The position numbers and the translations under genes were made by a program. The notes beneath the pieces are model-generated. The model was not told the origin of the DNA. It saw only the letters and a program-made list of their open reading frames with translations, and ran no database searches. Below are positions 1-10,411 of a stretch of 64,000 nt of DNA, piece after piece. The DNA is from Diogma glabrata (taxonomy: Eukaryota; Arthropoda; Insecta; Diptera; Cylindrotomidae). The stretch is from assembly GCA_963693315.1 (NCBI GenBank), contig OY856186.1:278833491-278897490 (forward strand), in the 5' to 3' direction. The first letter of the stretch is position 1. Every line of letters starts with the position of its first letter.

Positions 1-950
1 TTCCTTATACATATATAATTCTGCTTAATTTTTCGTACATGCTAGGAAAATCTATTGTTTACAAAGAAAGCCCCCGAAATCTAGGTGATTATTTTCGATA
101 TATGTATTTTATTTTTGACCCTTGTTCTTAGAAACGGATGTGACCTTGATTTTATTTTTGAAATATTGTACATACATATGTGATATGTATACAATATACA
201 TATATCGAAAATTTAGGTTGAATACAATTGTTTTGTATTTCAGTGCGTTTATGTAGAATCGTAGGACGTAGCAATATTTTAGAAAGTGTTGGTATTACAT
301 GAGTAAGAATCTAGCAGATAATTAATTTCTTTTCATACATATTTCTAACATTTTCCATCTTTCATCAACATTCTACGACCCCAGGAAGTTTCTGGAATAG
401 GAAGATTCTTCTACCTATACGAATCGATGATGTTTATTTGGTGGATATTTCATAACAAATTGGGTTTGTGTCTAAAAATATTCACCATTTTAATCAAAAT
501 ACTCCCTCTGTGTTATTGAAATGTAAACTAAAATATGTACATTTTTTGGTTTGTTCAAAACTAAACAAATTAATAATTGTAAATAAAATTTCTTATTTTA
601 GTATTTCGCAATTGACTAAAACAAGAAGTTTTTTACTATATACGCATTTCGAAAACTATGCTTTCATCATCTGTAGTATATAAAAACTAAATTTTAAACT
701 ATAAGATACATTCCATTATATATACATATCGGTGGTTTAATAAAAACCCATTTTTAAAAATTAATAATATAACTACAGCAATATATAAAATATAAAGCAA
801 AATGAATGAATCTAATAAAACAATTATACCATCAGAGAAAATTAAAAAAGAGATTTAAAAAAATTAAAAATAAAAGCTTTTGACAAAAGTAGTAAAACTA
901 AATAATAACAATTTTATAGTGCGTCCCAAATGAAAATTTAAATAAAAAGT
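1..950. other. AT-rich stretch without a recognisable gene
   Basis: Only short open frames without similarity to any family I know are present, together with scattered TATATA and ACATATG runs. I see no repeat, TIR or RNA gene. It is most simply intergenic or intronic fly DNA. Confidence 0.6.
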
Positions 951-1229
951 TTGTTGTAAATAAACAGAAATGCAAATGGCGAAAAGATAAATTGAATATG
1001 ACATATCAGTGAACACGATTTGTTAAGCAAGCTACAGACCTACAATCAATTTGTCAATCAATTATAAACGAAATCAAATTTAGGGGATTTTTACACTTGA
1101 TTGTAGGTCTGTAGCATACTTTATGTCTCTCTCAAAGAATTAAGAGAATAGAGGAAAGGAAACTACTGCATGTCTCTCTTCATGCAATTTTAAAGTTATG
1201 TTCTCTCTATATTTATATATACTCTAAGG
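951..1229 (+). repeat. Dispersed repeat, copy 1 (interrupted)
   Basis: The stretch starting TTGTTGTAAATAAACAGAAA and ending TATACTCTAAGG is found again at 19018-19151, almost identical at both ends. Copy 1 is longer because it carries a short hairpin element (1032-1114) and about 45 extra bases around TGTCTCTCT, which is partly duplicated. Copy 2 therefore shows roughly the uninterrupted state. The family is not one I can name. Confidence 0.75.
1032..1114. mobile_element. 83-bp hairpin MITE with 18-bp perfect TIRs
   Basis: CTACAGACCTACAATCAA (1032-1049) is the exact reverse complement of 1097-1114, with 47 bases between. The related locus at 19018-19151 lacks this hairpin, which supports insertion. 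No clean target-site duplication could be read because the flanks are rearranged. The superfamily is unknown. Confidence 0.6.
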
Positions 1230-1241
1230 GTAGTATGGATA

Positions 1242-2525
1242 CCCTGCTTAAACTGTCCCATAAGAAAAGGTACAATCCTATAGAATTTTGATGAAAACTG
1301 GATAGGAAAAGGACGATTTTAATGGGATCGACCGAGAAATTCTTTACTTCATAAAAATGTTGGTTAGGAAAGACTCATGTTCAATAGGCAAATGGAATTA
1401 AGCTCAGAATCCTTTAAATATCAAACTTTTCCTATTGAAATATTTTTATAGGAATGAACGTAATTGAAAAGGAAAATAAAACTTAGACAATTTTTTTCTT
1501 ACGACAATATTCCTAATAGGATTCTTTATAGTTTTAAAGGAAAACATTGAAACAGTTTCAACGGGAAATAGATAATTTGTAAAGGAAAATAAAACTTAGA
1601 AAATTGTTTTGTTACGACAACATTTCCCAATAGGATTAATAGTTTTACAGGAAGACATTGAAATAGTTTCAATAGGAAGTATATAATTTCTACAGGAACA
1701 TTATAACTTTAAAATTATAATTTCACGACAGGAGTTTTCAATAGGATTCTACATATTTTTATGGGAAGACATTGAGATAGTTTCAATAGGAAGTGTTTAA
1801 TTTCTAAAGGAACATACGACTGAAATTCTTATTCCACTACATTATTCTTCGATAGAATTCTGTGAAGTTTTAGAGTAAGCTATTACGATAGTTTCAATGG
1901 GAAGTGAATAATTTCTACAGAAACATACGACTTTAAATTTATAATTTCACGATAGTATTTTTCAATAGGATTCAATACAGTTTTATGGGAAGGCATTGAT
2001 CAAGATTCAATAGGAAATGGATAATTCTTACAGGAAAATATGACTGAAATTTTTCTTATGTCTGTTTAAAATTCACTAGAGTATTATCCATTTTAGAAAT
2101 ATATAGTTAAAATCGTTTTATGTGTTTTAGTTATCACTTCTCGGCTGAAAGATTATAATAATAGTGGTTAAGGTTGTATATGTTTATTTTATTTTAATCG
2201 ATTATTATTTAATAGGAAATTTGAAGGTTTTAGAAATTCCCATCAAAACATATTCAATTCCATTAAGAATCGAAAAGGATTCCATATGAAATTCTAAGAC
2301 TAAAAAACTCTCTTTCAAATGTGTTTAGTCCTATTATAAAAATATATAATCCTATAAAAATGCTTTCATTTCTATTAAAAAGATTCATTGTATTTCTATA
2401 GGACAATTAAATAGGATTCAATCGATTTCAAAAGGAAAAAAAATTGTTGAATAGGATTTTATAGGAAATTTCCGATGCAATTTTCCCATTAAACTTTGTT
2501 TTTCAATAGGATAGTTTAAGCAGGG
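1242..2525. mobile_element. TIR element, 1284 bp, TA target site, internal repeats
   Basis: The left end CCCTGCTTAAACTGTCC (1242-1258) matches the reverse complement of the right end (2509-2525) at 16 of 17 positions, and both ends are flanked by TA (1240-1241 and 2526-2527). The interior has no transposase frame. It consists of degenerate tandem units built around TTTCAATAGGAAGT followed by TAATTTCTACAGGAA, plus a non-repetitive core (about 2065-2160) shared with the element at 60995-61990. The TA duplication is compatible with several superfamilies (Tc1/mariner and others). I infer a non-autonomous DNA transposon of unassigned family. Confidence 0.75.
1443..2060. repeat. Degenerate tandem repeat, period about 112 bp
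   Basis: The landmark GTTTCAA(T/C)(A/G)GGAA recurs at 1555, 1666, 1780, 1891 and 2004, giving spacings of 111, 114, 111 and 113. A more decayed unit lies near 1443. Each unit also carries an AATAGGATTC box and an ACAGGAA box. The array lies wholly inside the TIR element 1242-2525. Confidence 0.75.
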
Positions 2526-2732
2526 TAATTTAACAACTGGCCTCTTCAATAATCCATTAATTATTACATTTGTAATGTAACTACTCGTACAACATTATCT
2601 TCTCCTGGGTGAAATGCAACAACTCATCCTAATGTCCATTTATTTGGAGGTATATTAGAAAAATATCATTGATTTTGATTGATGCTGTATTGGTTTTCCA
2701 TTTTGTTCTTTTTTGTAGCGTTGATAAATATT

Positions 2733-3150
2733 TTAACTGCCATTTTTCCAAAAATCCTGTCTTAACCTTCGGATACATTGCCATGTAGATAAGTGATTTA
2801 ATTTAAGTTTACTAATATCTGGTTCCGGCAAAGCAGTATATGGATGTCCATTCCAAAAATGGGCAGGTGTTAATGGATTTAGATCATCATCCGAGTTCAC
2901 ACATAGCGGTCGAGAATTAAGAATTGCCTCAATCTGTGTCAATTGGGTTGCCATTTCTTCATAGGTTAATAACGCTACTGATAAAGTTCTTCGTAAATGG
3001 TATTTTACCGACGTAACTACTGCTTCATATATCCCTCCAAAATGAGAGCCGGTTGGGCGGTTACATTTCCATGTAATTTGATCCTGTGAAAGAAAATTGG
3101 AAATTTGATCATCATTTACAATTTTAAATAATTCATCGAGATCAGTTTTA
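2733..3150 (-). pseudogene. BEL/Pao integrase fragment
   Basis: Reading the minus strand from about 3150 gives the C-terminal half of a BEL/Pao integrase, including the family signature HFGGIYEAVVTSVKYHLRR and, downstream, LTQIEAILNSRPL. These resemble the canonical HFGG-WE...KHHL and IE--LNSRPL motifs that close the integrase core. The frame is open to 2733 but is cut at its N-terminal side by the fold-back at 3151-3706. Protease, RT and RNase H are missing between it and the gag piece at 3862-4373, so a large internal deletion has occurred. A dead relic of an LTR retrotransposon. Confidence 0.85.
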
Positions 3151-3706
3151 GCAAAACCTCCGATATTCTACAAGCCCTATTCATTCACGCCATCTTAAAA
3201 AAAACAATGAACATTGCCATATGCAAAAAATTGGATTAGTGTTTTTGATTAAATTTTTTGAATTTTTATTATATGGAGTTTTATTTTTCTAGATGGCGTT
3301 AAGGCGATTTTTTGAATTTTTTTATATTGAGTTTTAATTTCAAAATTTCGCTACAAGCTCACGATTTTTTCTGTGCTAAAAAATGAAGAAGGCTTGTATA
3401 TCGGGGGTTTTGGTTTTAGCGAAACCCCCGATATAGAAGCCTTCTTCATTTTTTAGCACAGTAAAAATCGTGAACTTGTAGCGCCATTTAAAAATGCATA
3501 AAACTCAATATAAAAAAATTTCAAAAAATCGCCATAACGCTCATAACGCCATCTGGAAACATAAAACTCCATATAAAAAAAATTCAAAAATCAAAAATAT
3601 GTAATCAAAAACACTAATCCAATATTTTGCATATGGCAATGTTCATTGTTTATTGCAAATGGCGTGAATGGGTAGGGCTATGATATATCGGAGGTTTTGG
3701 TTTTGG
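3151..3706. mobile_element. 556-bp fold-back made of two inverted MITE units
   Basis: The left arm (3151-3412) and right arm (3421-3706) are near-perfect reverse complements around a centre near 3415. The motif AAAACCTCCGATAT at the left end occurs again, slightly changed, at the centre (GAAACCCCCGATAT) and inverted at the right end. The simplest reading is two copies of one roughly 265-bp TIR element joined head to head, not one simple palindrome. It splits the BEL/Pao relic between integrase and gag sequence. No coding capacity. Confidence 0.8.
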
Positions 3707-3861
3707 CTTTAATTTTAAATAAAGCGTTAATTCCACGAACCACTCATCTGATGTATCACATCAATTTTCGTATATTTTTGCCCGATATCTGTGTTAAACG
3801 TGGTTGATTAAAAAAAGTTTTCAAAAACGAAGACATAATTAACTTTTTTTTGCTATATCTT

Positions 3862-4373
3862 TTAACTAGTTTGTTTCTGGTACGCTTCTATGTAGTTAGC
3901 CTCCGTGGTATTTAGATGACGTAGGGATGCACTTGCCTTACCTCTCAAAACGCCTTTTGAGATGTTGCAGCTTTTGTACTCCTGTTAAAGCATGATTGTC
4001 ATGTACGGTAGACATGAACATGTCACGATTGCCACTCCTGGCAATTTCCGTCGAGAGTTGGTAGCACTAAACGAGGAAGTTTTATATCGCAATGAGATTG
4101 CGTTCCGAGACCACTACCGTTACCGAATGTAAAAGAAGTGGATGGGTTTGGTAACTTTTGTTCTATGATGCGTAGTTGAATATTAAGTTGGGAAATGGCT
4201 GCATAATATAGCTCATCACAATATAATGCCTCGGACTCTATCTCTGCATCCCTAGCAAATAACTCATCCTCGGTATCTTTTTGAAGGTGGTCAAGACGAG
4301 ATTTATTAATTGCGATGTCAACATCATCCTTTACCGTATCCGCAAATAATTTAATGATTTTTATCTGTGACAA
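3862..4373 (-). pseudogene. BEL/Pao gag N-terminal fragment
   Basis: The minus-strand frame starting at 4373 (MSQIKIIKLFADTV) has a charged helical N-terminus followed by LPRLVLPTLDGNCQEWQS, the characteristic LP-L-LP-(F)-G----W opening of BEL/Pao gag. The frame breaks near 4021, resumes as RDMFMSTVHDNHALTGVQKL, and shifts again near 3955 before a recognisable KASASLRHLNTTEANY stretch ends at 3862. At least two frame-breaking lesions make it non-functional. Its orientation agrees with the integrase piece at 2733-3150, so both probably derive from one insertion. Confidence 0.8.
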
Positions 4374-4802
4374 CGTGGTTTCACGGCGACGGACAAATTA
4401 TTAATGTGGTTTTCTTTTGACTTTTCTAAATCAATTTATAAATTCGGGTCTGAAAAGAACAAAACCAAAACCAAACCCAAAACCGCCCATGGCGGTTGTC
4501 TACTTTTAAATTTGAAAAATTTCGTATAATAGCATATTCTGCAATTGCGTATTGAAATATGTATTTATATTAGTTTCAATTAATTTGTAAATAAAATAAT
4601 TTTGTTTTATTCATTCATATTTGTTTTCAATTTAAATTACTTCATTTTAGAGATCGTCTTCGTTTTTTTCTATGATGCATCTTTTTTCATCCGCCCAATG
4701 AAATATAATATTTTAATTCTAATAAATCCATTTTTTCTCCGATAGACAGCAAATATAAATTTTGCAGACTTATTTCAGTCAGCATAGTGGCACTTTTCCT
4801 GC
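4374..4802. other. No gene seen
   Basis: AT-rich DNA. It contains a short purine-rich AAACCAAAACC run (about 4460-4485) directly upstream of the BEL/Pao gag start, where a leader or LTR could have been, but no second LTR copy was found. Nothing else supportable. Confidence 0.5.
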
Positions 4803-4806
4803 CTAG

Positions 4807-5100
4807 GCAGCAAAGCAAGTACTTTGCTGCCTAGGCAGCAAAATAATTAGACTTCATAGAAAGAAACAGATATTGCGATTAAAAAAAAAATTTTTTTAAT
4901 CGATTTTTTTTTTCATTTTTAAAATTTTGCTTTATTTTTAAAGTAATAATTATTAAATTACATATCATTGTAATTAATCGGAGAAAAAATTATATGTTCA
5001 ACTCGGCAGCAAGGTAGATTGACTGCCTTGGCTGAATTCCTAGCCTCGCTCGCTCGGCTATGAATTATCAGCCGCGGCAGTCAATCTACTACTTTGCTGC
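4807..5100. mobile_element. 294-bp hairpin MITE with CTAG target-site duplication
   Basis: The ends GCAGCAAAG (4807) and CTTTGCTGC (5100) are perfect inverted repeats flanked by CTAG on both sides (4803-4806 and 5101-5104). Inside the left end is a second palindrome in which CTTTGCTGCCTAGGCAGCAA repeats the terminus. Near the right end is a strong hairpin (5013-5095) with arms starting GTAGATTGACTGCC and a CpG-rich apex, CCTCGCTCGCTCGG. It has no coding capacity. A MITE of uncertain superfamily; the palindromic 4-bp target fits a 4-bp TSD. Confidence 0.7.
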
Positions 5101-5104
5101 CTAG

Positions 5105-6270
5105 TTAAACAAATAACTATTAGAGTTTTTTTTTATTAGGAGTTATTTTATTAAATGTTAGTTACATTATATTGTATATATATAATATAAAACACAATAA
5201 TTAATTCTTCAAAATTAAACAATTCATAGTTATATAAAAATTGTCGTTAACAAAACGTTTATTTTTAAAATTTTCTTTGTTGATATTAGTAATGTCAAAA
5301 AAATTTACGAAAAAATGCACATTTTTTTTTTGATGTAAATCGGAAAAAAATTGATGTTTTTGGGTGAAAAGAACAAAGTTTTTGATTTACATCAATTTTT
5401 TTTTTGATGGATTTGGGTGAAAAGAATTCGACATAAGAGTTATTAGAATGTAATAAAGGAAACTCCCTTATAATAGGAAGAAAGGGTGGTTGAAGGAATG
5501 GTATATTTTTTGGTGGAATAAAGATTTACTTGCAATTGGTGATATTTCAAAATGTTTAGAGTTATTATTTCACAAGGTTAAGAATACATAACTTGTAATC
5601 AATTTAACAAAGTTTATCAATATAAAAAATAATTGACTTTCCGTAATCATAAAAAATTCACCGCACTATTTTGTATCAATCAAAATATCAAACACTAAAT
5701 TATATAAATTTTATTTGATTTGTTTTCTTATTTAAATTAAAAGCAAGAAGAAATCCACTAAATTTAAATTGTAATTAAAATGATACTTAAATTTGTAAGA
5801 TGATCCCACGAGAATGTTGAATTGTTGTATTCCACGTTGATGATGAATTGTTGTGTTCCACGTTGATGTTAAACAGCTGCTTCTTAAGTTGATCTAGATC
5901 CGGATCGAAGGACCATGTTTATATTGGTGTTAAGTGGACTGTATGGTTTGGCTTATACTCAACCTTTTTCAATAACAAAAAACTCTGAACTCACTAATTT
6001 AATTGGTAACAATTTATTTGATTTGATTTAATGAACAAAACCTATGTTGTGATCAAGGTTGCACAAGCACAATCAAGGTTGTACAAATAATAATAATTTG
6101 CAAAAAATGTAAAATAAAATCATATAATCCATAAAAAATTAAAACAAGTTAATATAAGGTTCTTTTTATGCTGTTTAGACCGTGTCGGTTTAAGTAAAAT
6201 TAAAATGAACATAGTTGAATTTCGAATTGAAGAACCGACATGTTGATTGTTGTTAATGTTTTGCTTAAAA
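5105..6270. other. No gene seen
   Basis: AT-rich DNA with local imperfect duplications (TTTGGGTGAAAAGAA at about 5357 and 5409; TTCCACGTTGATG at about 5831 and 5858). There is no coding similarity. Confidence 0.5.
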
Positions 6271-6274
6271 ACGC

Positions 6275-6345
6275 TTTGACTTAGATTGGAGTCGAATATG
6301 GGTCCGTCGAGTTTGAAGTCCAGCGTGCCACCACTAGGCCACTTA
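6275..6345 (-). repeat. Possible tRNA-derived SINE head
   Basis: On the minus strand, TGGCCTAGTGGTGGCACGC followed about 30 bases later by ATATTCGACTCC resembles the A and B boxes of a tRNA-type RNA polymerase III promoter. No complete cloverleaf can be drawn. A SINE 5' part or a decayed tRNA pseudogene is the best guess. No second copy was found in the window. Confidence 0.35.
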
Positions 6346-6359
6346 ACAAACAAACAGGA

Positions 6360-7563
6360 TAGGTTAACCGAAACAATTAAATCCCATTTTCATATAAATT
6401 GTTGCTTACAATATTTCTAAGAGTTTTTTTTGGAAATTTAACATTATTCTTATAATTCTAATATACATCAATAATTTTGTTTTGCAAATATTTAAGTTCG
6501 TTACAATCGACCTATATTTTATAAATAAATTTTTTATAAACATTTTGGTGAGTATGAGTTGAAAATTTATTTCTATATAAATTCACTTTGAATAATAATA
6601 ACAAATTAATAAGGCTATTAGTAATGCATACAGTTGGGTTTTGGTTAATTGAATAGCATTTGTTATTCGTTATACATACACAAGTTAATATTTTGTTGTG
6701 CAATAACTTAAATTTGTAATTAAAATTCTAAGGAAATGGAATATTATTCATTTATATTTTTATCTAGTGATGAAAATGTAGGGTAAATGAACACTAAGCA
6801 ATAACAATTAACATTTAACAAAACTTGAACACCTGTTAAGACGCTGGTCTGACTTACTGGATTGAAGTCATTAGGCTAAAAAAGTTCTTGTGGACTAGTT
6901 CCCTTGGGAAATTCGTCCATACTCCATCAGTGGCGTACGCAGGATCGAGCTATGGGGTGGAGGGGGTGTTTAAGATAAAAAACTCAATTTGATGTTTATG
7001 TTTTTTGTTAATTTATATTTAAAAGGTTAAAGATTAAAATAAAAAATCAGTATTTAACAGATAAAAATGTAATATAAATATATGGTTTTGAATTATAAGG
7101 TAGCTATTGTTGTTGAAAAGATCATGAAATATTCCACAAGAATTTGTTAAATTATATTTCACACATAAAATGGCTTTTAAAGTCTCAAGTCGAGTTTTTG
7201 TTCTAAAAATCTGGTGCTCGAGAAAGATTTGTTATCTTGAACTCTCAAATCTCCAGAAATCCCTGAACCGTCCTGTTATACTGCATACAACTTTTTCGAA
7301 TAAAAAACTTAAATACTTTAATTTGGAATCAACTTTATTTTATTTGATATTAACTTTAACAAAAGGAAGTTCTTTTTCACTTAACCCGTCGACGATCTAA
7401 ATCGAAGTCCTTTAATTTTAGGAAAAGTATTCTTAAAGTTGGAGTTATTTATTCCATTTTAAAGGGGAGTGTTTGTATATAAATATATTAATTTATTTAA
7501 ATTTTTTATTTGGGGAAATAAAAGGAAAAGGCGTGATAATCAAATTACTAATTGGTCATAACA
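6360..7563. other. No gene seen; possible hAT-like terminus and LTR edge
   Basis: At 6928 the sequence CAGTGGCGTACGCAGGATCG resembles the CAGTGGCG termini of some hAT elements, but no partner end was found. The boundary at 7563 (reading GGTCATAACA) next to a purine-rich run on the minus strand (7564-7576) may be the start of the 3' LTR of the gypsy relic to the right. A matching second LTR was not demonstrated. Short open frames here are not convincing genes. Confidence 0.35.
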
Positions 7564-7951
7564 TTTACCCCTTGAATTTTAAATGTTTTGACCTATATGC
7601 AAAATCGATAATTTTTTTCGGTAATTTCTGCAAACATATTTAAAAATAACATAATGTCAATCTCTTGTTACTTTACGCAAATAACTTATTTAATAAGTTT
7701 AATGAAAGAAATTAAGAAAACAATTTTTTATAATTTGTTATTCTAATGGTACATTGTAGGGATGAGCATCGAGACAAAAACATCGATGTTTACCATCGAA
7801 TAAACATCGGGAGCCCAACATCGATGGTCGTGAAACATCGACCTCAAAACATCGATGTTTTTGAGTATTCATTCCCCAAAAAGTAAAAAACCACACAAAC
7901 AAATATTAAGGATAACATAAGTATTTTTCTTTACAAAAAAAACAGTATTTT

Positions 7952-8160
7952 TTATTCCCACATTTTCTCTGGCACAGAATTTAAAAATAAAATCTTAGAA
8001 GGCAACTTCCCCTCTAAACGATTTCTTGTTCTCGATATTATCTGGCCAGCTTTAGAAAATAATCTTTCAGAGGGAACGGAAGTTTCTACAACATTCAATT
8101 ACAACTCCCGATAAATTAGGGTAGGTTGGTTTTAAATCCCTCCAGAAAGACAGAGGATCT
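7952..8160 (-). pseudogene. hAT transposase C-terminal dimerisation domain, remnant
   Basis: The minus strand reads TSVPSERLFSKAGQIISRTR and continues through a RNRLEGKLPSK-type stretch to a stop at 7952. This is the conserved hATC block (S-P-SER-FS-AG ... R--L) that closes hAT transposases. Upstream, DPLSFWRDLKP is recognisable but in a shifted frame with stops. DNA-binding and catalytic parts are absent, so no active enzyme is encoded. Confidence 0.85.
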
Positions 8161-8365
8161 TGTTGACATTTTTTGACATTTAGAAAAATGTGTTTGCAAT
8201 AGCTGTATTGTTGGTAATTACACATTTCATCTTCAAAAAAACCTTATTAATATAAATTAAAAACTAAAATACACAATTGTTGTTATATATACTTTATACT
8301 AATAAATATTTAAATTTATTATTATAAGGTAGTAAACGTCAAATAAAAACGCTGTTAATCAACAA

Positions 8366-8442
8366 TGCGTTCACAAATTTGACAACTGCTAACTCTCAAC
8401 TGTTGAGAGCTTGAAGTTAGCTGCTTACGTCGGGTGAACGCA
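8366..8442. repeat. 77-bp hairpin inside the hAT element
   Basis: TGCGTTCAC at the left end is inverted at the right end (GTGAACGCA), and the inner arms (GCTAACTCTCAAC) pair again around AGTTGAGAG. It may be a small MITE nested in the hAT; no clear TSD. The TGCGTTC start recalls the MITE at 43031-43121. Confidence 0.45.
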
Positions 8443-8625
8443 CCCAATACTATCAAGTTCGAAAAAAAACATCGATAGCCAAACATCGACACATAACCAT
8501 CGATGGTGAAAAATCATCGACACTGTAACATCGATGGTAAATACATCGAACATCGGGCCCCTACCATCGATGTTTATCAAACATCGACCATCGATGCTCA
8601 TCCCTAGTACATTGTCTATTATTTA

Positions 8626-10411
8626 TTCTAAGACATAATCTTTAAATCTAATTGCTTGTTTGACTTCTCTTCTATAGAAGTATTTGGTTGATGAACATTA
8701 TTAGATTGAAGAATGTTCTCATCTCTATTCACAATTGGACTTGATGTTGCAATAATTGATTTGTCAGTTGAATCATCCGGAACGTTGTCAATACATGGCT
8801 CAATTAAACTTCTTTGTGATGTTGATTGAGTCACACTTGAATATAAAATATTTTGTTCTTCGTTAGAACCATGTGGTTTTATATGTATTCGATCACGGCG
8901 ATAGGTACTTCCATTTACATTTACAATCCAAGATCTATTAGATAGTTTTTCTTGGACTAGACCTTTCGACCACAATTTGTCTCTTGCTGGATGTAGTTGT
9001 ACGACCACTGGCTGTGGAACTTCCAGATTTGGTGAAATTTTTGTACGCCTATCATAGTGATATTTATTGATTCGTCGCTGTTTTTCAATTTTAGATGGCA
9101 CATTTGGAATTACATCTGGTAGTAAATTTTTCATTAGTGTTGAAATGCCAGTGCGAGTTCTTCTGGAAAACAAACGTTGCACTGGACTTGATCCTATTTT
9201 GTTACATACATTTTTCCAGTGTAATAAAACATACCAAAAATCTATACCAGTTTCATGAGATTTTTGTATCAAACGTTTCGCAATTTTTACTGCGGATTTG
9301 GATTTACCGTGTGTCTGTTGATAATACGGACTAGATGAAACATAATCAAATTCCCAGTTGTTTGCAAATTGATTGAACTCTCTTGCCAAAAAATTTGCGT
9401 GTTAAATCTTTTAATATGTCAATTTCAAAAAAATCGGAGTAATGGTCGATAGTTACCAAAAATTTTTCAGATTTTTGATTATATTCTTGAAAGAATACCT
9501 TCATCCATTGAAACAATCTGATATGGATGTTTCGGAATTTCATGCGTTTGCATCGGAAAATTACATTGAGACTCAGGCTATTTTGCACATAAGTAGCAAT
9601 TGCTGACCTTATCCTTTATCTCAGCTGTCATTCCAGGCCAAAATATATTTTGTTTTGCCAGACTTATTGTAGATTCGATGCCATTGTGACTGATATGAAC
9701 TTTTTCAATCATCAATTTACGCAAATTACAACCTTGTCATTTTTTAATATCAATCCATTCTCCGTCGAAAGTTCATTTTTGTATTTTTAGTATATATTGT
9801 CATCTTCAGGAAGCTCACGTATATTTCTCGGCCAGTTATTTTGAATAAGTGATTTTAATTTATTTAAATTTACATCTTTGCTGGTTTCTTCCCGGATGTG
9901 GTTGATACATTCTTCGGTTATATTGAGACTGTCGACTACTTTAATTCTATGAACAGATAATTAAGCTTGAGAAATTTCGACTCTATCTACTAGGCAAACA
10001 TTTGATGGTGAACGAAAACTTTCTTCTTTATTTTTAGACGTATCTTTATCATAATTCGCTCCTGATAAAGTGTCAGCGATGATGTTATTCTTACCTTCGA
10101 TGAACTCAAGTTGAACGTCGTTGTAAGATCATTCCATAAGTTGTAGTCTTTTAGGAGATTTTAAAAGTGTTTTATTGAATATATTGATTGGCGGCTTATG
10201 ATCTGTCCTCAGTCCTCACAACACATGTATGACCCACAATCATTTGATCAAAGCGTTTGCATGCGAAAACAATAGCTAAAAGCTCCTTGTCAATCTGCTC
10301 ATAGTTTCTTTCAGTAGCAGATAATGAATGTTCTGGATGCATAACATATTACTTTATCATTTTGGATCATTGCTGCTCATGATCCAGTACTGCTAGAATC
10401 GCATTCAATTA
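8626..10411 (-). pseudogene. Ty3/gypsy (mag-like) RNase H and integrase region, decayed
   Basis: The best-preserved part (8626-9389) is the C-terminal half of an integrase: the core segment FANNWEFDYVSSSPYYQQTHG (cf. the usual SSP-YP-SNG-AE), then a C-terminal SH3-like region with WSKGLVQEKLSNRSWIVN and GSTYRRDR, followed by a polar tail. Upstream (9390-9720), frames with LVTIDHYSDFFEI match the D-D-E core beginning but are out of frame. The stretch 9750-10411, where RNase H and the zinc-binding domain belong, is only weakly readable. Several frameshifts make it non-functional. It continues directly from the RT at 10412-11777. Confidence 0.8.

Larger units (their letters stand above)
7757..8606. 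mobile_element. hAT-superfamily element, 850 bp, with 8-bp TSD
   Basis: The termini TAGGGATGAGCATCGA and its inverted copy are flanked by a perfect 8-bp duplication GTACATTG (7749-7756 and 8607-8614), the hAT signature. Both subterminal regions are packed with ACATCGAT or CATCGATG motifs (7769-7862 and 8468-8596), likely transposase-binding sites by analogy with other hATs. The interior keeps only the C-terminal part of a hAT transposase (7952-8160, minus strand). An internally deleted derivative that could only have moved with an enzyme supplied in trans. It landed just beyond the 3' end of the gypsy integrase relic. Confidence 0.9.

Noticed and set aside
5289..5440. Third copy of the Harbinger-type MITE (ends in CGACATAA)
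   Set aside because: Only one end resembles the TIR; the other does not and the interior does not match copies A and B.
6275..6345. Functional tRNA gene
   Set aside because: Only A- and B-box-like words are present; the acceptor and anticodon stems do not pair.
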